Shown here piece after piece: positions 34,483 through 42,765 of a stretch of 64,000 nucleotides of DNA. The translations under genes were made by a program, and so were the position numbers. Source of the DNA: SFWF01 sp045537915 (GTDB taxonomy: Bacteria > Bacillota > Clostridia > Oscillospirales > Acutalibacteraceae); the NCBI GenBank assembly GCA_045537915.1, contig JAZSQK010000046.1, forward strand, positions 1-64,000, given 5' to 3'. Position 1 is the first letter of the stretch; each line of letters opens with the position of its first letter. The notes beneath the pieces were generated by a model that was not told the DNA's origin, did no database searches, and was given only the letters and a program-made list of their open reading frames with translations.

Positions 34483-34929
34483 TTATTCTGCCGGGGAAAC
34501 TACTACTGTAAAGGTGGCGGTTATTTCGGTAAACAGCTTAACCGTTGCTGTATATTCTCCGAAATTCTTTATATCAGAAACTGTCAGTTTCTTCTTTTCT
34601 ATCTTTGTGCCAAGCATTCTGTTCAGTTCTTCTGCGATTTCCTTAGAGGTTACCGAGCCGAAAAGTTTTCCGCTTGAGCCTGCCTTTGCCTTTATTTCAA
34701 CCTTTTTATCCTGAATAAGAGCTGCAGTAGCTCTTGCCGCTGCCTTCTCCTCCTCATAGTGATGCTCCTTAGCCTCGGCCTTACTCTTTACCTCTGCTAA
34801 AACAGAAGCGTTTGCCTCTTTGGCCAGATTTTTCGGGAAAAGGAAATTCCTCGCATATCCGTCAGACACCTCTACTAGAGCGCCTTTTTTTCCGTGTCCC
34901 TTAACATCCTCTAACAATACTACCTTCAC
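34483..34929 (-). CDS. rplI: 50S ribosomal protein L9
   Basis: 148 aa, normal length. N-terminal domain with the signature GYARNFLFPKNLA, a long central helix and a C-terminal domain. Placed between the GdpP-like gene and dnaB, the conserved order. Confidence 0.98.
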   Translation of the reverse strand: MKVVLLEDVKGHGKKGALVEVSDGYARNFLFPKNLAKEANASVLAEVKSKAEAKEHHYEEEKAAARATAALIQDKKVEIKAKAGSSGKLFGSVTSKEIAEELNRMLGTKIEKKKLTVSDIKNFGEYTATVKLFTEITATFTVVVSPAE

Positions 34930-34935
34930 TTACTA

Positions 34936-36102
34936 TCACCTTTCCCTTTTATATTCGTCTATTGCTCCTATAAGCAATTTATATGCCATTTCATAGCTGT
35001 CGGCTCTTATCTGACAAGCGGCAACCGTTTTATGTCCTCCGCCGCCCAGCTTTTCAACTATCTTTTTAACATCCATATCTCCAAACGACCTTGCCGAAAT
35101 ATTTATTCGGTCTGCCGACGGACATATAACAAAGGATGCCCTCACTCCGCTGATACTCAGCAGCTCGTCTGCCGCCTGTGCCGCACAAACCCTTGAATAA
35201 TTATCGTTTATCTCGCTTTTGGATATGGCGCAATCATCATAAAGATGGGCATCGGCTACTATCTCGTATTTTCTTTTGCAGACATCTATGCTTTCGGAAA
35301 ACAACTGTTTAACGGTTTTCGGATCGGCCTTTTGTTGACGCAGATAGGAAGAAATCCTGAATGTGTCGGGGCCTGTGTTCATAACAAAGTTTTTAGTGTC
35401 AAGCATTATTCCCGAGAAAAGCGCATTGGCTGCGATTTTTCCTATCGGGCGACTGCTTAAGGTCTTTATTATTGCGGTCACTATCTCACAGGCTGACGAT
35501 GCGGTGGTTTTAACAAATTTTAAGGTTGCCCTTTTTGCAAAATCCTCCGCCTTTAAATGATGGTCGATAATTACCACCTTTCCTGCCTTTTCATATGCCC
35601 TCTCAAAATCCATAAGAACGGGTCTGTGGGTATCAACAACTATGAGAAGTGTGTTGTCGGTAACTATATCATCAATATCCTGTTCATAATAAAATCTGCA
35701 ATCACTATCGCTGTAGCAGATAAGGTCGATAAGCGGTCTGCCTAAGGTGTCCTGTTTGTTAAGAAGCATTTTGACATCGTAACTGTCACGAAGGGCGGTA
35801 TAAAGACCGTAGGATGCTCCTATTGAGTCAAGGTCGGAAAACTTGTGTCCCATTATGACAATGTTTGTTGCTTCCTTACATGCCTTGCGCAGCTTCTTCG
35901 AAAAACCTATAAGTTTCAGGTCAAGCACACCTATATTACAAACAAGGTCAACCGCCCTTATAAGCGTTACCGTAAAGCAGACTGACAGAAGGAAGACAGC
36001 GATAAATGCAAAAACATTTACAAAAAATGTTATAAAGCAGAGTAACAGGCAAAAAGAAACTGTTAATGCGATTATTTTGGTTTTAAGTGTAAGTTTACTC
36101 AC
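34936..36102 (-). CDS. DHH/DHHA1 phosphoesterase, short GdpP-like
   Basis: 388 aa. Two transmembrane helices at about 10-50, then a DHH domain (MGHKFSDLDSIGA at 84-96, DTHRP, DHH at 180-182) and DHHA1 with GGGGHKTVAA at 353-362. Full GdpP, the c-di-AMP phosphodiesterase that occupies this same locus in Bacillus, is about 650 aa and has PAS and degenerate GGDEF domains between the membrane helices and DHH; both are missing here. Likely still hydrolyses c-di-AMP or pApA, but without the sensory parts. Confidence 0.88.
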   Translation of the reverse strand: MSKLTLKTKIIALTVSFCLLLCFITFFVNVFAFIAVFLLSVCFTVTLIRAVDLVCNIGVLDLKLIGFSKKLRKACKEATNIVIMGHKFSDLDSIGASYGLYTALRDSYDVKMLLNKQDTLGRPLIDLICYSDSDCRFYYEQDIDDIVTDNTLLIVVDTHRPVLMDFERAYEKAGKVVIIDHHLKAEDFAKRATLKFVKTTASSACEIVTAIIKTLSSRPIGKIAANALFSGIMLDTKNFVMNTGPDTFRISSYLRQQKADPKTVKQLFSESIDVCKRKYEIVADAHLYDDCAISKSEINDNYSRVCAAQAADELLSISGVRASFVICPSADRINISARSFGDMDVKKIVEKLGGGGHKTVAACQIRADSYEMAYKLLIGAIDEYKRER

Positions 36103-36131
36103 GATCTTCCTCCTTTGAATTTGAATTTAAA

Positions 36132-37952
36132 TTAAATTTCCATAATGATTGGTAAAATCATTGGACTTCTTCTGGTGTTTTCGTAGAGGTAACGGGAAAC
36201 AGCATCCCTCACCTTTGCTTTTATTGCATTGAAATCCCTTACATTATGAATATAACAACGCTCTAAAGCGTCTTCGGCAACGGTGGTTATCCTTTCGATA
36301 AGCTCCTCCGATTCCTTTACATACACAAAGCCTCTGGTTACTATATCGGGTCCTGCTACAACCTCTCTTGTTACAGAATCCATAGTTATCGCAACAACGA
36401 TAATTCCGTCGTCGGCAAGGTGCTTTCTGTCCTTGAGAACAATGCTTCCTACATCTCCGACTCCGAGTCCGTCAACAAGAACGCTTCCCGATGTCACGGT
36501 TTGGCTGACCTTCATGCTCTTGCCCGTCAGTTCGATAACATCTCCGATATTGGCTATCAGTATTCTGTCCTTGGGCAGTCCAACCGACGAAGCCAACATT
36601 GCGTGTTTATAAAGATGCTTCTGTTCTCCGTGAACGGGGATGAAGAATTTTGGCTTTGTCAGAGAGAGCATGAGCTTCAGCTCCTCCTGACAGGCGTGGC
36701 CCGAAACGTGAACATCGTACATCTTCTCGTATACAACATCGGCTCCCCTCTTCATCAACTCGTTGATTACCTTGCTGACAAGCTTTTCGTTGCCCGGTAT
36801 GGGGGTTGCCGAAATTATTATCATATCATTGGGTACGATATCGACATTTCTATGGTCGCCCGAAGCCATTCTGTGAAGAGCAGATAATGGTTCTCCCTGA
36901 CTTCCTGTAGTAATAATAACCAGCTGTTCGGCAGAGTATTTATTGATACTCTCAATGTCTATAAGAACATTGTCGGGAAGGTTTAGATAACCCATTTCAG
37001 ATGCTATATTTACGACATTAAGCATACTTCTTCCCGAAACGGCAACCTTTCTTCTGTAGCTGACCGCCGCATCGATTATCTGCTGAATTCGGTGGATATT
37101 AGAGGAGAAGGTTGCTACAATTATCCTATTTCTCCCCGCCTTTCTGAAAAGGTTCGAAAAGGATTCCCCTACCACCCTTTCAGATGCTGTATAGCCCGGT
37201 CTTTCAACATTGGTTGAGTCTGAAAGCAGAGCCAATACGCCTTCGTTTCCGATCTCGGCAAACCTTGAAAGGTCGATAACCTGATCGTCAATAGGGGTTG
37301 TATCTATCTTGAAATCTCCTGTCTGCACTACCGTTCCTGCAGGACAGCGTATAGCAAAGCCGACTGCATCGGGTATAGAGTGGTTTACGTGGATAAATTC
37401 CACGCTGAAGGCTCCTGCCTTTACCTTTTGTCCCGGAACGGTAACATTAAGCTTAGCGCCGCCGAGCAGTTTGTGCTCACGCAGTTTACCCTCAATAAGT
37501 CCGAGTGTCAGCCTTGTGCCGTAGATTTCGACATTAAGATTTTTAAGCAGATAAGGTATTCCGCCGATATGGTCCTCGTGACCGTGTGTTACAAAAAGGC
37601 CCTTTATTCTGTCTTTATTCTCAATGAGATATGTGAAATCGGGTATTACGATATCGATGCCCGGCATTTCCTCATCGGGAAAACTCATACCGCAATCAAC
37701 AAGAATAATATCCTCTTTATACTCATAAACAGTAATATTTTTTCCTATCTCTCCAAGTCCTCCCAGGGGAATAATCTTAAGAGGATTTTTATTTGGGGTC
37801 TTTGTTGCTTTTGAGCCGTTTGGCTTTGCGCCTTTGCTCTGTTTTGAAGCGGGGGCGGACTGTTTTGTATTTTTCTTTACAGGCGTATTCTGTTTCTGCT
37901 TTGTTTGTTTGGTTGGATATTTTTTCTTTTGAGTTTTTTTCTCATCAGGCAT
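36132..37952 (-). CDS. rnj: Ribonuclease J
   Basis: 606-aa metallo-beta-lactamase/beta-CASP RNase with 5'-3' exo- and endonuclease activity. Metal site HGHEDH at 123-128; full beta-CASP and C-terminal domains. The first 57 residues are an extra Lys/Thr/Gln/Ser-rich basic extension of low complexity, probably disordered and RNA-binding. First gene of the run ending at ftsH; GGAGGAGC precedes the ATG. Confidence 0.95.
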   Translation of the reverse strand: MPDEKKTQKKKYPTKQTKQKQNTPVKKNTKQSAPASKQSKGAKPNGSKATKTPNKNPLKIIPLGGLGEIGKNITVYEYKEDIILVDCGMSFPDEEMPGIDIVIPDFTYLIENKDRIKGLFVTHGHEDHIGGIPYLLKNLNVEIYGTRLTLGLIEGKLREHKLLGGAKLNVTVPGQKVKAGAFSVEFIHVNHSIPDAVGFAIRCPAGTVVQTGDFKIDTTPIDDQVIDLSRFAEIGNEGVLALLSDSTNVERPGYTASERVVGESFSNLFRKAGRNRIIVATFSSNIHRIQQIIDAAVSYRRKVAVSGRSMLNVVNIASEMGYLNLPDNVLIDIESINKYSAEQLVIITTGSQGEPLSALHRMASGDHRNVDIVPNDMIIISATPIPGNEKLVSKVINELMKRGADVVYEKMYDVHVSGHACQEELKLMLSLTKPKFFIPVHGEQKHLYKHAMLASSVGLPKDRILIANIGDVIELTGKSMKVSQTVTSGSVLVDGLGVGDVGSIVLKDRKHLADDGIIVVAITMDSVTREVVAGPDIVTRGFVYVKESEELIERITTVAEDALERCYIHNVRDFNAIKAKVRDAVSRYLYENTRRSPMILPIIMEI

Positions 37953-38054
37953 TAAACAATGCTCCTCCTTTATTTAAGAATTATGTATTAAATCGGAGCC
38001 GTACAACCTTACGTTCGTCACGGCAATCCGAACAGCATATAAATACTCAAAATA

Positions 38055-38083
38055 ATTTTACTGTCAAACCTCTTTTATGTCAA
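38055..38083 (-). promoter_or_regulatory. Promoter of the rnj-to-ftsH run
   Basis: TTGACA (38083-38078), 17-base spacer, TAAAAT (38060-38055) on the minus strand. A second TTGACA at 38067-38062 could direct an alternative, overlapping promoter. Confidence 0.75.
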
Positions 38084-38147
38084 GTGTGAATATGTATTAT
38101 ATATTATAGATTATGGGTTGATATTCTGTTTTGTAATCAATTATTTA

Positions 38148-38176
38148 TTGAAAAAAATGAAAGATTATGATAGAAT
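38148..38176 (+). promoter_or_regulatory. Promoter of degV
   Basis: TTGAAA (38148-38153), 17-base spacer, TAGAAT (38171-38176). Confidence 0.75.
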
Positions 38177-38206
38177 GTGTAAAAATACTCTTGGAGGTAG
38201 ATAATT

Positions 38207-39067
38207 TTGAGTCAAAAGAAAGTTCTTATAACAAGAGATAGCACAAGCGATCTTCCAATTGATATTTTAGAAAAGTTTAATATAAAAACCATTCCGCTCG
38301 TTGTTAACCTTGGCGACAAATCATATCAGGATGGAGTCGACATCACTCCCGATGATATATACAAGTATCACGAGGAGCACGGCGTTTTGCCGAAAACAAG
38401 CGCTGCCAATGTTGACGATATGATTAACTTTTTCAAGCCCCTTGTAGAACAGGGCTATGCCATAGTACATTTTACCATTAGCTCTTCTATGTCCTCTACC
38501 TATCAGAACAGCTGTATTGCGGCAGAAGAATTTGAAGATATTTTTGTTATCGATACAAAAAATCTCTCTACAGGCGAAGGTCTTCTTGTTATGAAGGCTG
38601 TCGAGTGGGCAAATGAAGGAATGTCTGCCAAGGATATCTTTGATAAGGTTACCGAGCTTGTCCCCAAGGTTGACGCTTCCTTTGTCATTGACAGTCTTGA
38701 GTATCTTCACAAGGGAGGCCGTTGCTCTGCCCTCGCCGCCCTCGGCGCCAATCTTCTCAAGCTCAAGCCCTGTATTGAGGTGACCGACGGCTCTATGGGG
38801 GTCAGCAAAAAGTACCGAGGCAAGTATTCCGAAACCCTTAAGCAGTATGTTGCAGACCGTCTGACCGATTATTCGGATATCGACCTCGACCGTGTTTTTG
38901 TTACACATGCCGGCTGTGACCCTGAAATCGTAAATCAGGTTGTAGAGCAGGTCAAGGCTACTGCGCCCTTTAAGGAGCTTATAGTCTCCCGTGCGGGTTG
39001 TACCGTTTCTGCTCACTGCGGCGCAAACACACTGGGTGTTCTGTATATCAGAAAATCAGCAAAATAA
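38207..39067 (+). CDS. DegV family fatty acid-binding protein
   Basis: 286 aa from a TTG start at 38207 after GGAGG. The N-terminal motif ITRDSTSDLP and the later DSLEYLHKGGRCS are DegV signatures. DegV/FakB proteins bind a fatty acid and present it to FakA kinase for phosphorylation; no fakA is in this window. Monocistronic. Confidence 0.93.
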   Translation: MSQKKVLITRDSTSDLPIDILEKFNIKTIPLVVNLGDKSYQDGVDITPDDIYKYHEEHGVLPKTSAANVDDMINFFKPLVEQGYAIVHFTISSSMSSTYQNSCIAAEEFEDIFVIDTKNLSTGEGLLVMKAVEWANEGMSAKDIFDKVTELVPKVDASFVIDSLEYLHKGGRCSALAALGANLLKLKPCIEVTDGSMGVSKKYRGKYSETLKQYVADRLTDYSDIDLDRVFVTHAGCDPEIVNQVVEQVKATAPFKELIVSRAGCTVSAHCGANTLGVLYIRKSAK

Positions 39068-39104
39068 GTAGGACATTTTTTCTTTAAAATGCATATTATA
39101 AGGC

Positions 39105-39184
39105 AGGGAGCAAACGGATATCCACCTTTATCGGCGATAGACCGGATCTGTCCTTATGATTACCGATATATCTTAAGTCTCCCT
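39105..39184 (+). other. Unassigned structured segment after degV
   Basis: Non-coding. A possible outer helix pairs AGGGAG (39105-39110) with CTCCCT (39179-39184), and an inner one pairs ATCGG (39130-39134) with CCGAT (39163-39167). No known RNA class recognised; could be the degV 3' region or a small RNA. Confidence 0.25.
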
Positions 39185-39194
39185 TAAATATAAA

Positions 39195-39219
39195 AGGCAT
39201 CCGAGTTTTCGGATGCCTT
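39195..39219. terminator. Bidirectional terminator between degV and DUF624 gene
   Basis: AAGGCATCCGA/TCGGATGCCTT 11-bp stem, loop GTT, T-rich on both exits. Confidence 0.88.
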
Positions 39220-39227
39220 GTTTGTTT

Positions 39228-40067
39228 TTATTCTTCATCATCTGAGGGAAGAAGCTGTCTGTCATCAAAAACCTGTTCCTCTTCATCTTCCTCATCGACC
39301 TCTAATCCCAATCCACGTCTCAGCTCGATATCTTCATCGGGGTGCTGTTCATAGTAAGGATCTATCATAGCCTTCTTCACTGCCGGGAAAACGCAGTACT
39401 GAATAACCAGATGCTTGTAACCGGGGAAGAAGCACATCATAAGTATTGCAACGATAATCAGAACAATATCGTACTGGAACAACCAACAAATCCCTATCGC
39501 AAGTCCGTAAAAAGCCAGAATTGCAATTCCTGCAATAAGATTGTTTTTCATGTTGATGAAAACAAAATAAAAGGAATTTTTATATATTTTTCTTAAAGGT
39601 AGTTTAAAGGTAATAATGAGCAGCCAGACATAGTATTTCATAACCGAAACAACAAAGAAAACGCTCATCATCAGACCTGCTCCCGCAAGGCCAAACCAAC
39701 CGTCCACATCTATATTGAAATAATATAAAAAGGCAGAGACAACTATTAGTGAGGTAACGACAATATTCAAAATACCTGTAATAAGCGCCTGTTTCCAGTT
39801 CTTTTTTATAGTTTCAAAGAAATCGCTTACACCGAAGGAATGCTTGTCCCTTGCCATATTTCTTGCAATGTGTGTAAGTCCGACACTGCCCAGTCCCGAA
39901 GGCAACAGCAGCATATATGAAAGCACATACAAAAAGCCCGAAACCATCAGCTTCCATACATTTCGAAACCATGTTTCAAAAAAGACTATAAACGTATGCT
40001 TTTCGGGAGCATCCTTGCTAATGCCGGGTCCCTCTTTGTTATAGTTAAAGAAACCGCCAAATCCCAT
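39228..40067 (-). CDS. DUF624 (YesL-like) membrane protein
   Basis: 279 aa, about five transmembrane helices, with the DUF624 pattern ETWFRNVWKLMV...LLLPSGLGSVGLTHIAR in the first third. The 40-residue C-terminal tail is very acidic (EVDEEDEEEQ) and cytoplasmic. YesL proteins often accompany sugar ABC transporters, but the exact role is unknown. It follows the next membrane gene by 5 bases, so the two are one unit. Confidence 0.8.
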   Translation of the reverse strand: MGFGGFFNYNKEGPGISKDAPEKHTFIVFFETWFRNVWKLMVSGFLYVLSYMLLLPSGLGSVGLTHIARNMARDKHSFGVSDFFETIKKNWKQALITGILNIVVTSLIVVSAFLYYFNIDVDGWFGLAGAGLMMSVFFVVSVMKYYVWLLIITFKLPLRKIYKNSFYFVFINMKNNLIAGIAILAFYGLAIGICWLFQYDIVLIIVAILMMCFFPGYKHLVIQYCVFPAVKKAMIDPYYEQHPDEDIELRRGLGLEVDEEDEEEQVFDDRQLLPSDDEE

Positions 40068-40072
40068 CTTTC

Positions 40073-40822
40073 TTACCCCTTTTTCTTTTTATATACCAAT
40101 TTTTCAAATATATTTATGCGTTTATATCCCATAAGGTAACAAGCTTCGCAGACCAGCATGGGTAAAATTACCGATAAAAGCGATGCCGCAATACTACCCC
40201 AACCAACCTCGGATATTCTGGCGATATCCTTGAATATGAGTTGATTATAGGAGTAAATGTGATAGTTTGCCAGTCTGTAAACAACAAGCGCAAAGCTCTC
40301 AAAGATACCCAGTTTTCCTAAAACGAGGAGCAGGAAGGTTATAAGCGGTATTATACTCGGAATAATTCCCAATTTGGCTCCCTTGAGTATATCAAAGGTA
40401 ATACGGTTGAAGGCAACCTTGTTTGCGTCCGAATCTCCGATATAATAAACCTTTGAATAAAAGAGCATTACAAAGGTTCCAAGTGTGCATATCTGGCTTA
40501 TTATAAGCATTGCCGTATGGGGTGCGCCCTCAAAATCTTTATAAAGATTTATAGTCTGCAGCTCTACGCCCTTATCCTCATACTCCTTCTTCTTGGTATC
40601 TTCGCCTTCGTCAAGATAGTGGGTGTAAAGCTCGGTTGTAACTCCGTTTTCATCAACGGTATATGCCGTATAGCCAATCTGAGAAGAGAAGGCTGTTGAA
40701 AAAATAACCAGAAAGGAGATAACAATAATTAATGACATAATCAGACACAATACATATTTGCCTAAAAGCGAAAAGCCTGTTTTCATTATTTCCTGTTTCA
40801 AATATTTCACTCCCAAGAGCAT
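40073..40822 (-). CDS. Uncharacterised multi-helix membrane protein
   Basis: 249 aa with about five or six hydrophobic helices and an extracytoplasmic loop rich in charged residues (YTHYLDEGEDTKKKEYEDKG). No family recognised. The start is uncertain: a TTG at 40801, eight bases after GGGAG, or an ATG at 40786 after AGGAAA, are better placed than the ATG at 40822. Coupled to the DUF624 gene downstream, perhaps forming one membrane complex. Confidence 0.65.
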   Translation of the reverse strand: MLLGVKYLKQEIMKTGFSLLGKYVLCLIMSLIIVISFLVIFSTAFSSQIGYTAYTVDENGVTTELYTHYLDEGEDTKKKEYEDKGVELQTINLYKDFEGAPHTAMLIISQICTLGTFVMLFYSKVYYIGDSDANKVAFNRITFDILKGAKLGIIPSIIPLITFLLLVLGKLGIFESFALVVYRLANYHIYSYNQLIFKDIARISEVGWGSIAASLLSVILPMLVCEACYLMGYKRINIFEKLVYKKKKG

Positions 40823-40851
40823 TTAGTATAACTTGTATTATATATTACCTA

Positions 40852-40885
40852 GATAAAAAAAGCAAGAACCACGTAGGTTCTTGCC
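40852..40885 (-). terminator. Terminator of the 96-aa protein gene
   Basis: GCAAGAACC/GGTTCTTGC stem (40862-40870, 40876-40884), T7 on the minus strand. Confidence 0.9.
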
Positions 40886-40893
40886 TTCAAATT

Positions 40894-41184
40894 TTACAGA
40901 ATATTTAAAATTGTAATAAGCGCTGCTGCGGCAATAACCAGTAAGCCGCAAAGAAAAAGAAGAGTTTTTTTACGCTTTGCCCTTACAACCGAGCTGTCTG
41001 GTTCAAGCCTCTTTGTACCTTCTTCATTCTCAAAAAGGTTATCGACATACCTTTTTGCCTCGGCTTTAAGCCTCTTGTTCGACAAATGGCTATGCTCGGG
41101 ATTTATAAACAGTATAGCCCTTTCGATATAACCGCTGTCGGTGTTATTTATCTCGATGACCGTTTTATTTACTCCTCTTACCAT
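40894..41184 (-). CDS. Small conserved tail-anchored protein
   Basis: 96 aa from the ATG at 41184, eight bases after GGGAG. The N-terminal 65 residues are soluble with the stretch KTVIEINNTDSGYIERAILF; the last 22 form one hydrophobic helix after RAKRKKT, so it is probably a cytosolic domain anchored in the membrane by its C-terminus. I recognise it only as a hypothetical clostridial protein type. Its ribosome site lies inside a terminator-like hairpin (41186-41222). Confidence 0.75.
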   Translation of the reverse strand: MVRGVNKTVIEINNTDSGYIERAILFINPEHSHLSNKRLKAEAKRYVDNLFENEEGTKRLEPDSSVVRAKRKKTLLFLCGLLVIAAAALITILNIL

Positions 41185-41185
41185 A

Positions 41186-41222
41186 AAAAATACTCCCAAA
41201 AGTTTTCTCTGGAAGTATTTTT
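41186..41222 (-). promoter_or_regulatory. Terminator-like hairpin containing the ribosome site
   Basis: On the minus strand AAAAATACTTCC pairs (11 of 12) with GGGAGTATTTTT (arms 41211-41222 and 41186-41197). The 3' arm contains the GGGAG ribosome site and the run of T that ends just before the ATG. It can end transcription from the DUF6062 gene or mask translation of the 96-aa protein. Confidence 0.65.
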
Positions 41223-41239
41223 AACACTATATGGAAATT

Positions 41240-41935
41240 TTATTCAGTAAATTCCTCATTTCCCGTGAGGAAGGCTATAGTTCTCTCGACCGAGTCCTTT
41301 GAGGTTCCCCAGTCGGCATTTTCTCCCGAGTTTCTGTAATCGTACATCGAACAGTATTTATCAACATCAGCCTGGAGCTCCTTTAAGGTGTTGCCTACTT
41401 TTTCCTCCATACTCTTAAGCAGCTCATCTCTGTAACGCTTGATATTTTTATTATTTATACCGTTTGCTATCATTGAATAATGCTTAAAGCATATATACTC
41501 CTGCGAATCAAAAAGCTGTCGGAATTCCCTGTCATTCTCATAGGTGCGATAAAGGGTATCAAGCATACGCTCAAAGCCCCAATTTATTTTTTCACAGACA
41601 AAGCAGGAACCCAGCATATCCTCTGCCCTCTGGGCACGTTTAGTATGGGTAACTGTAAATCCCGCTTCAGTAGTATTCTTTCTAATCTCTGCAGTATGAG
41701 TCTGGAGCATTAAAGCCAAAGAGAGTCTGCCTCTCATCGACAGCATTCTTTTAAAATGCTTCTCACAAAAGCCCTGTTTGTTGGTTTCGATTCTAACATC
41801 GGGCTCCATCATAGCGGCGCCCATAATATATTCGAGAATTCGTTTTTCAACCGTTTTGTACATACGGCATATAGCGCATCCGTCATTTTCCTCGAAGGCT
41901 TCACTTATAGGTATTGTACAAATATCTTCTCTCAT
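41240..41935 (-). CDS. DUF6062-type zinc-finger-like protein
   Basis: 231 aa, mostly helical, with four metal-binding-like pairs: C20-x2-C23, C57-x2-H60, C111-x2-C114 and C149-x2-H152. The CxxC/CxxH alternation occurs twice, which suggests two zinc sites and an internal duplication. Function unknown. Its ATG overlaps the ogg stop (ATGA), so it is translationally coupled to the DNA glycosylase; a nucleic-acid role is an inference only. Confidence 0.75.
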   Translation of the reverse strand: MREDICTIPISEAFEENDGCAICRMYKTVEKRILEYIMGAAMMEPDVRIETNKQGFCEKHFKRMLSMRGRLSLALMLQTHTAEIRKNTTEAGFTVTHTKRAQRAEDMLGSCFVCEKINWGFERMLDTLYRTYENDREFRQLFDSQEYICFKHYSMIANGINNKNIKRYRDELLKSMEEKVGNTLKELQADVDKYCSMYDYRNSGENADWGTSKDSVERTIAFLTGNEEFTE

Positions 41936-42765
41936 CCAATTTCTCCTTTATTCATTCTGGCATAGTGGAATAAATACTGCTGTGCTATCCCCGCATATGG
42001 CAAGACGTAATCGGGCAATCCACCCTTGTAAACAGTGCTGAGAACCCTTTTTATCCAGACGTCCTTGGGCAGAGCGTCGATATGACCCATTCCGAAAAGC
42101 AGCGTACAATCGGCAACCTTTTCCCCTACTCCGTATATTTTGGTAAGCTCGGCACGGGCAGTGTCTGAATCCATTTGTGATATTTTTTCGAGCTCTATTT
42201 CCCCCGAAGCAACCTTTTTTGCGGCATCAAGTATGTATTTTGCCCGAAAACCTGAACGAAGAGGCGCTAAATCCTCAAGGGATAGAGATGCTATTACTTT
42301 TGCAGACGGGAAAGAATATCTTCCCTCTCCAAGCGGTTGTCCAAAGCTTTCACACAGTCGGTTTATAATTCCCTTTATTCTCGGAATATTGTTATTCTGT
42401 GAGATTATAAATGAGCAGAGCGTCTCCCAAGGCTCCTGTCTCAGTACCCTTATGCCACTTGCAAACTTGGAGGCTTTATTAAGGGTATTATCCTTTGAAA
42501 ACTGAGCTACTATCTCGCAGTAATCTCTCTCAAGGTCAAAATACCGACACCAGACAGAGTTGAATTCTTCAACGTTTGTGTCAAAGAGGGTTAATACCCC
42601 ATTTTGAAGGGCTATTTTTAAGTATCTGCCGTGGGCAATTCCCTGCCAACAGCCGTCCTCACACTCCTCCCACCTGAAAGCCTGACCACAATCAAGCGTG
42701 TCGGAAAGAGAGAGCATCAATACCCCTTCTACTACTGTATTATTCTTAACTTGTTTTACGGTCAT
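41932..42765 (-). CDS. ogg: 8-oxoguanine DNA glycosylase
   Basis: 277 aa. HhH-GPD glycosylase/AP lyase that excises 8-oxoG. An N-terminal OGG_N-like domain (LDCGQAFRWEE), FIISQNNNIPRIKGII, and the catalytic Lys and Asp in GVGEKVADC and DALPKDVWIK are all in the expected order. It begins one base after the DUF1015 stop. Confidence 0.93.
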   Translation of the reverse strand: MTVKQVKNNTVVEGVLMLSLSDTLDCGQAFRWEECEDGCWQGIAHGRYLKIALQNGVLTLFDTNVEEFNSVWCRYFDLERDYCEIVAQFSKDNTLNKASKFASGIRVLRQEPWETLCSFIISQNNNIPRIKGIINRLCESFGQPLGEGRYSFPSAKVIASLSLEDLAPLRSGFRAKYILDAAKKVASGEIELEKISQMDSDTARAELTKIYGVGEKVADCTLLFGMGHIDALPKDVWIKRVLSTVYKGGLPDYVLPYAGIAQQYLFHYARMNKGEIG

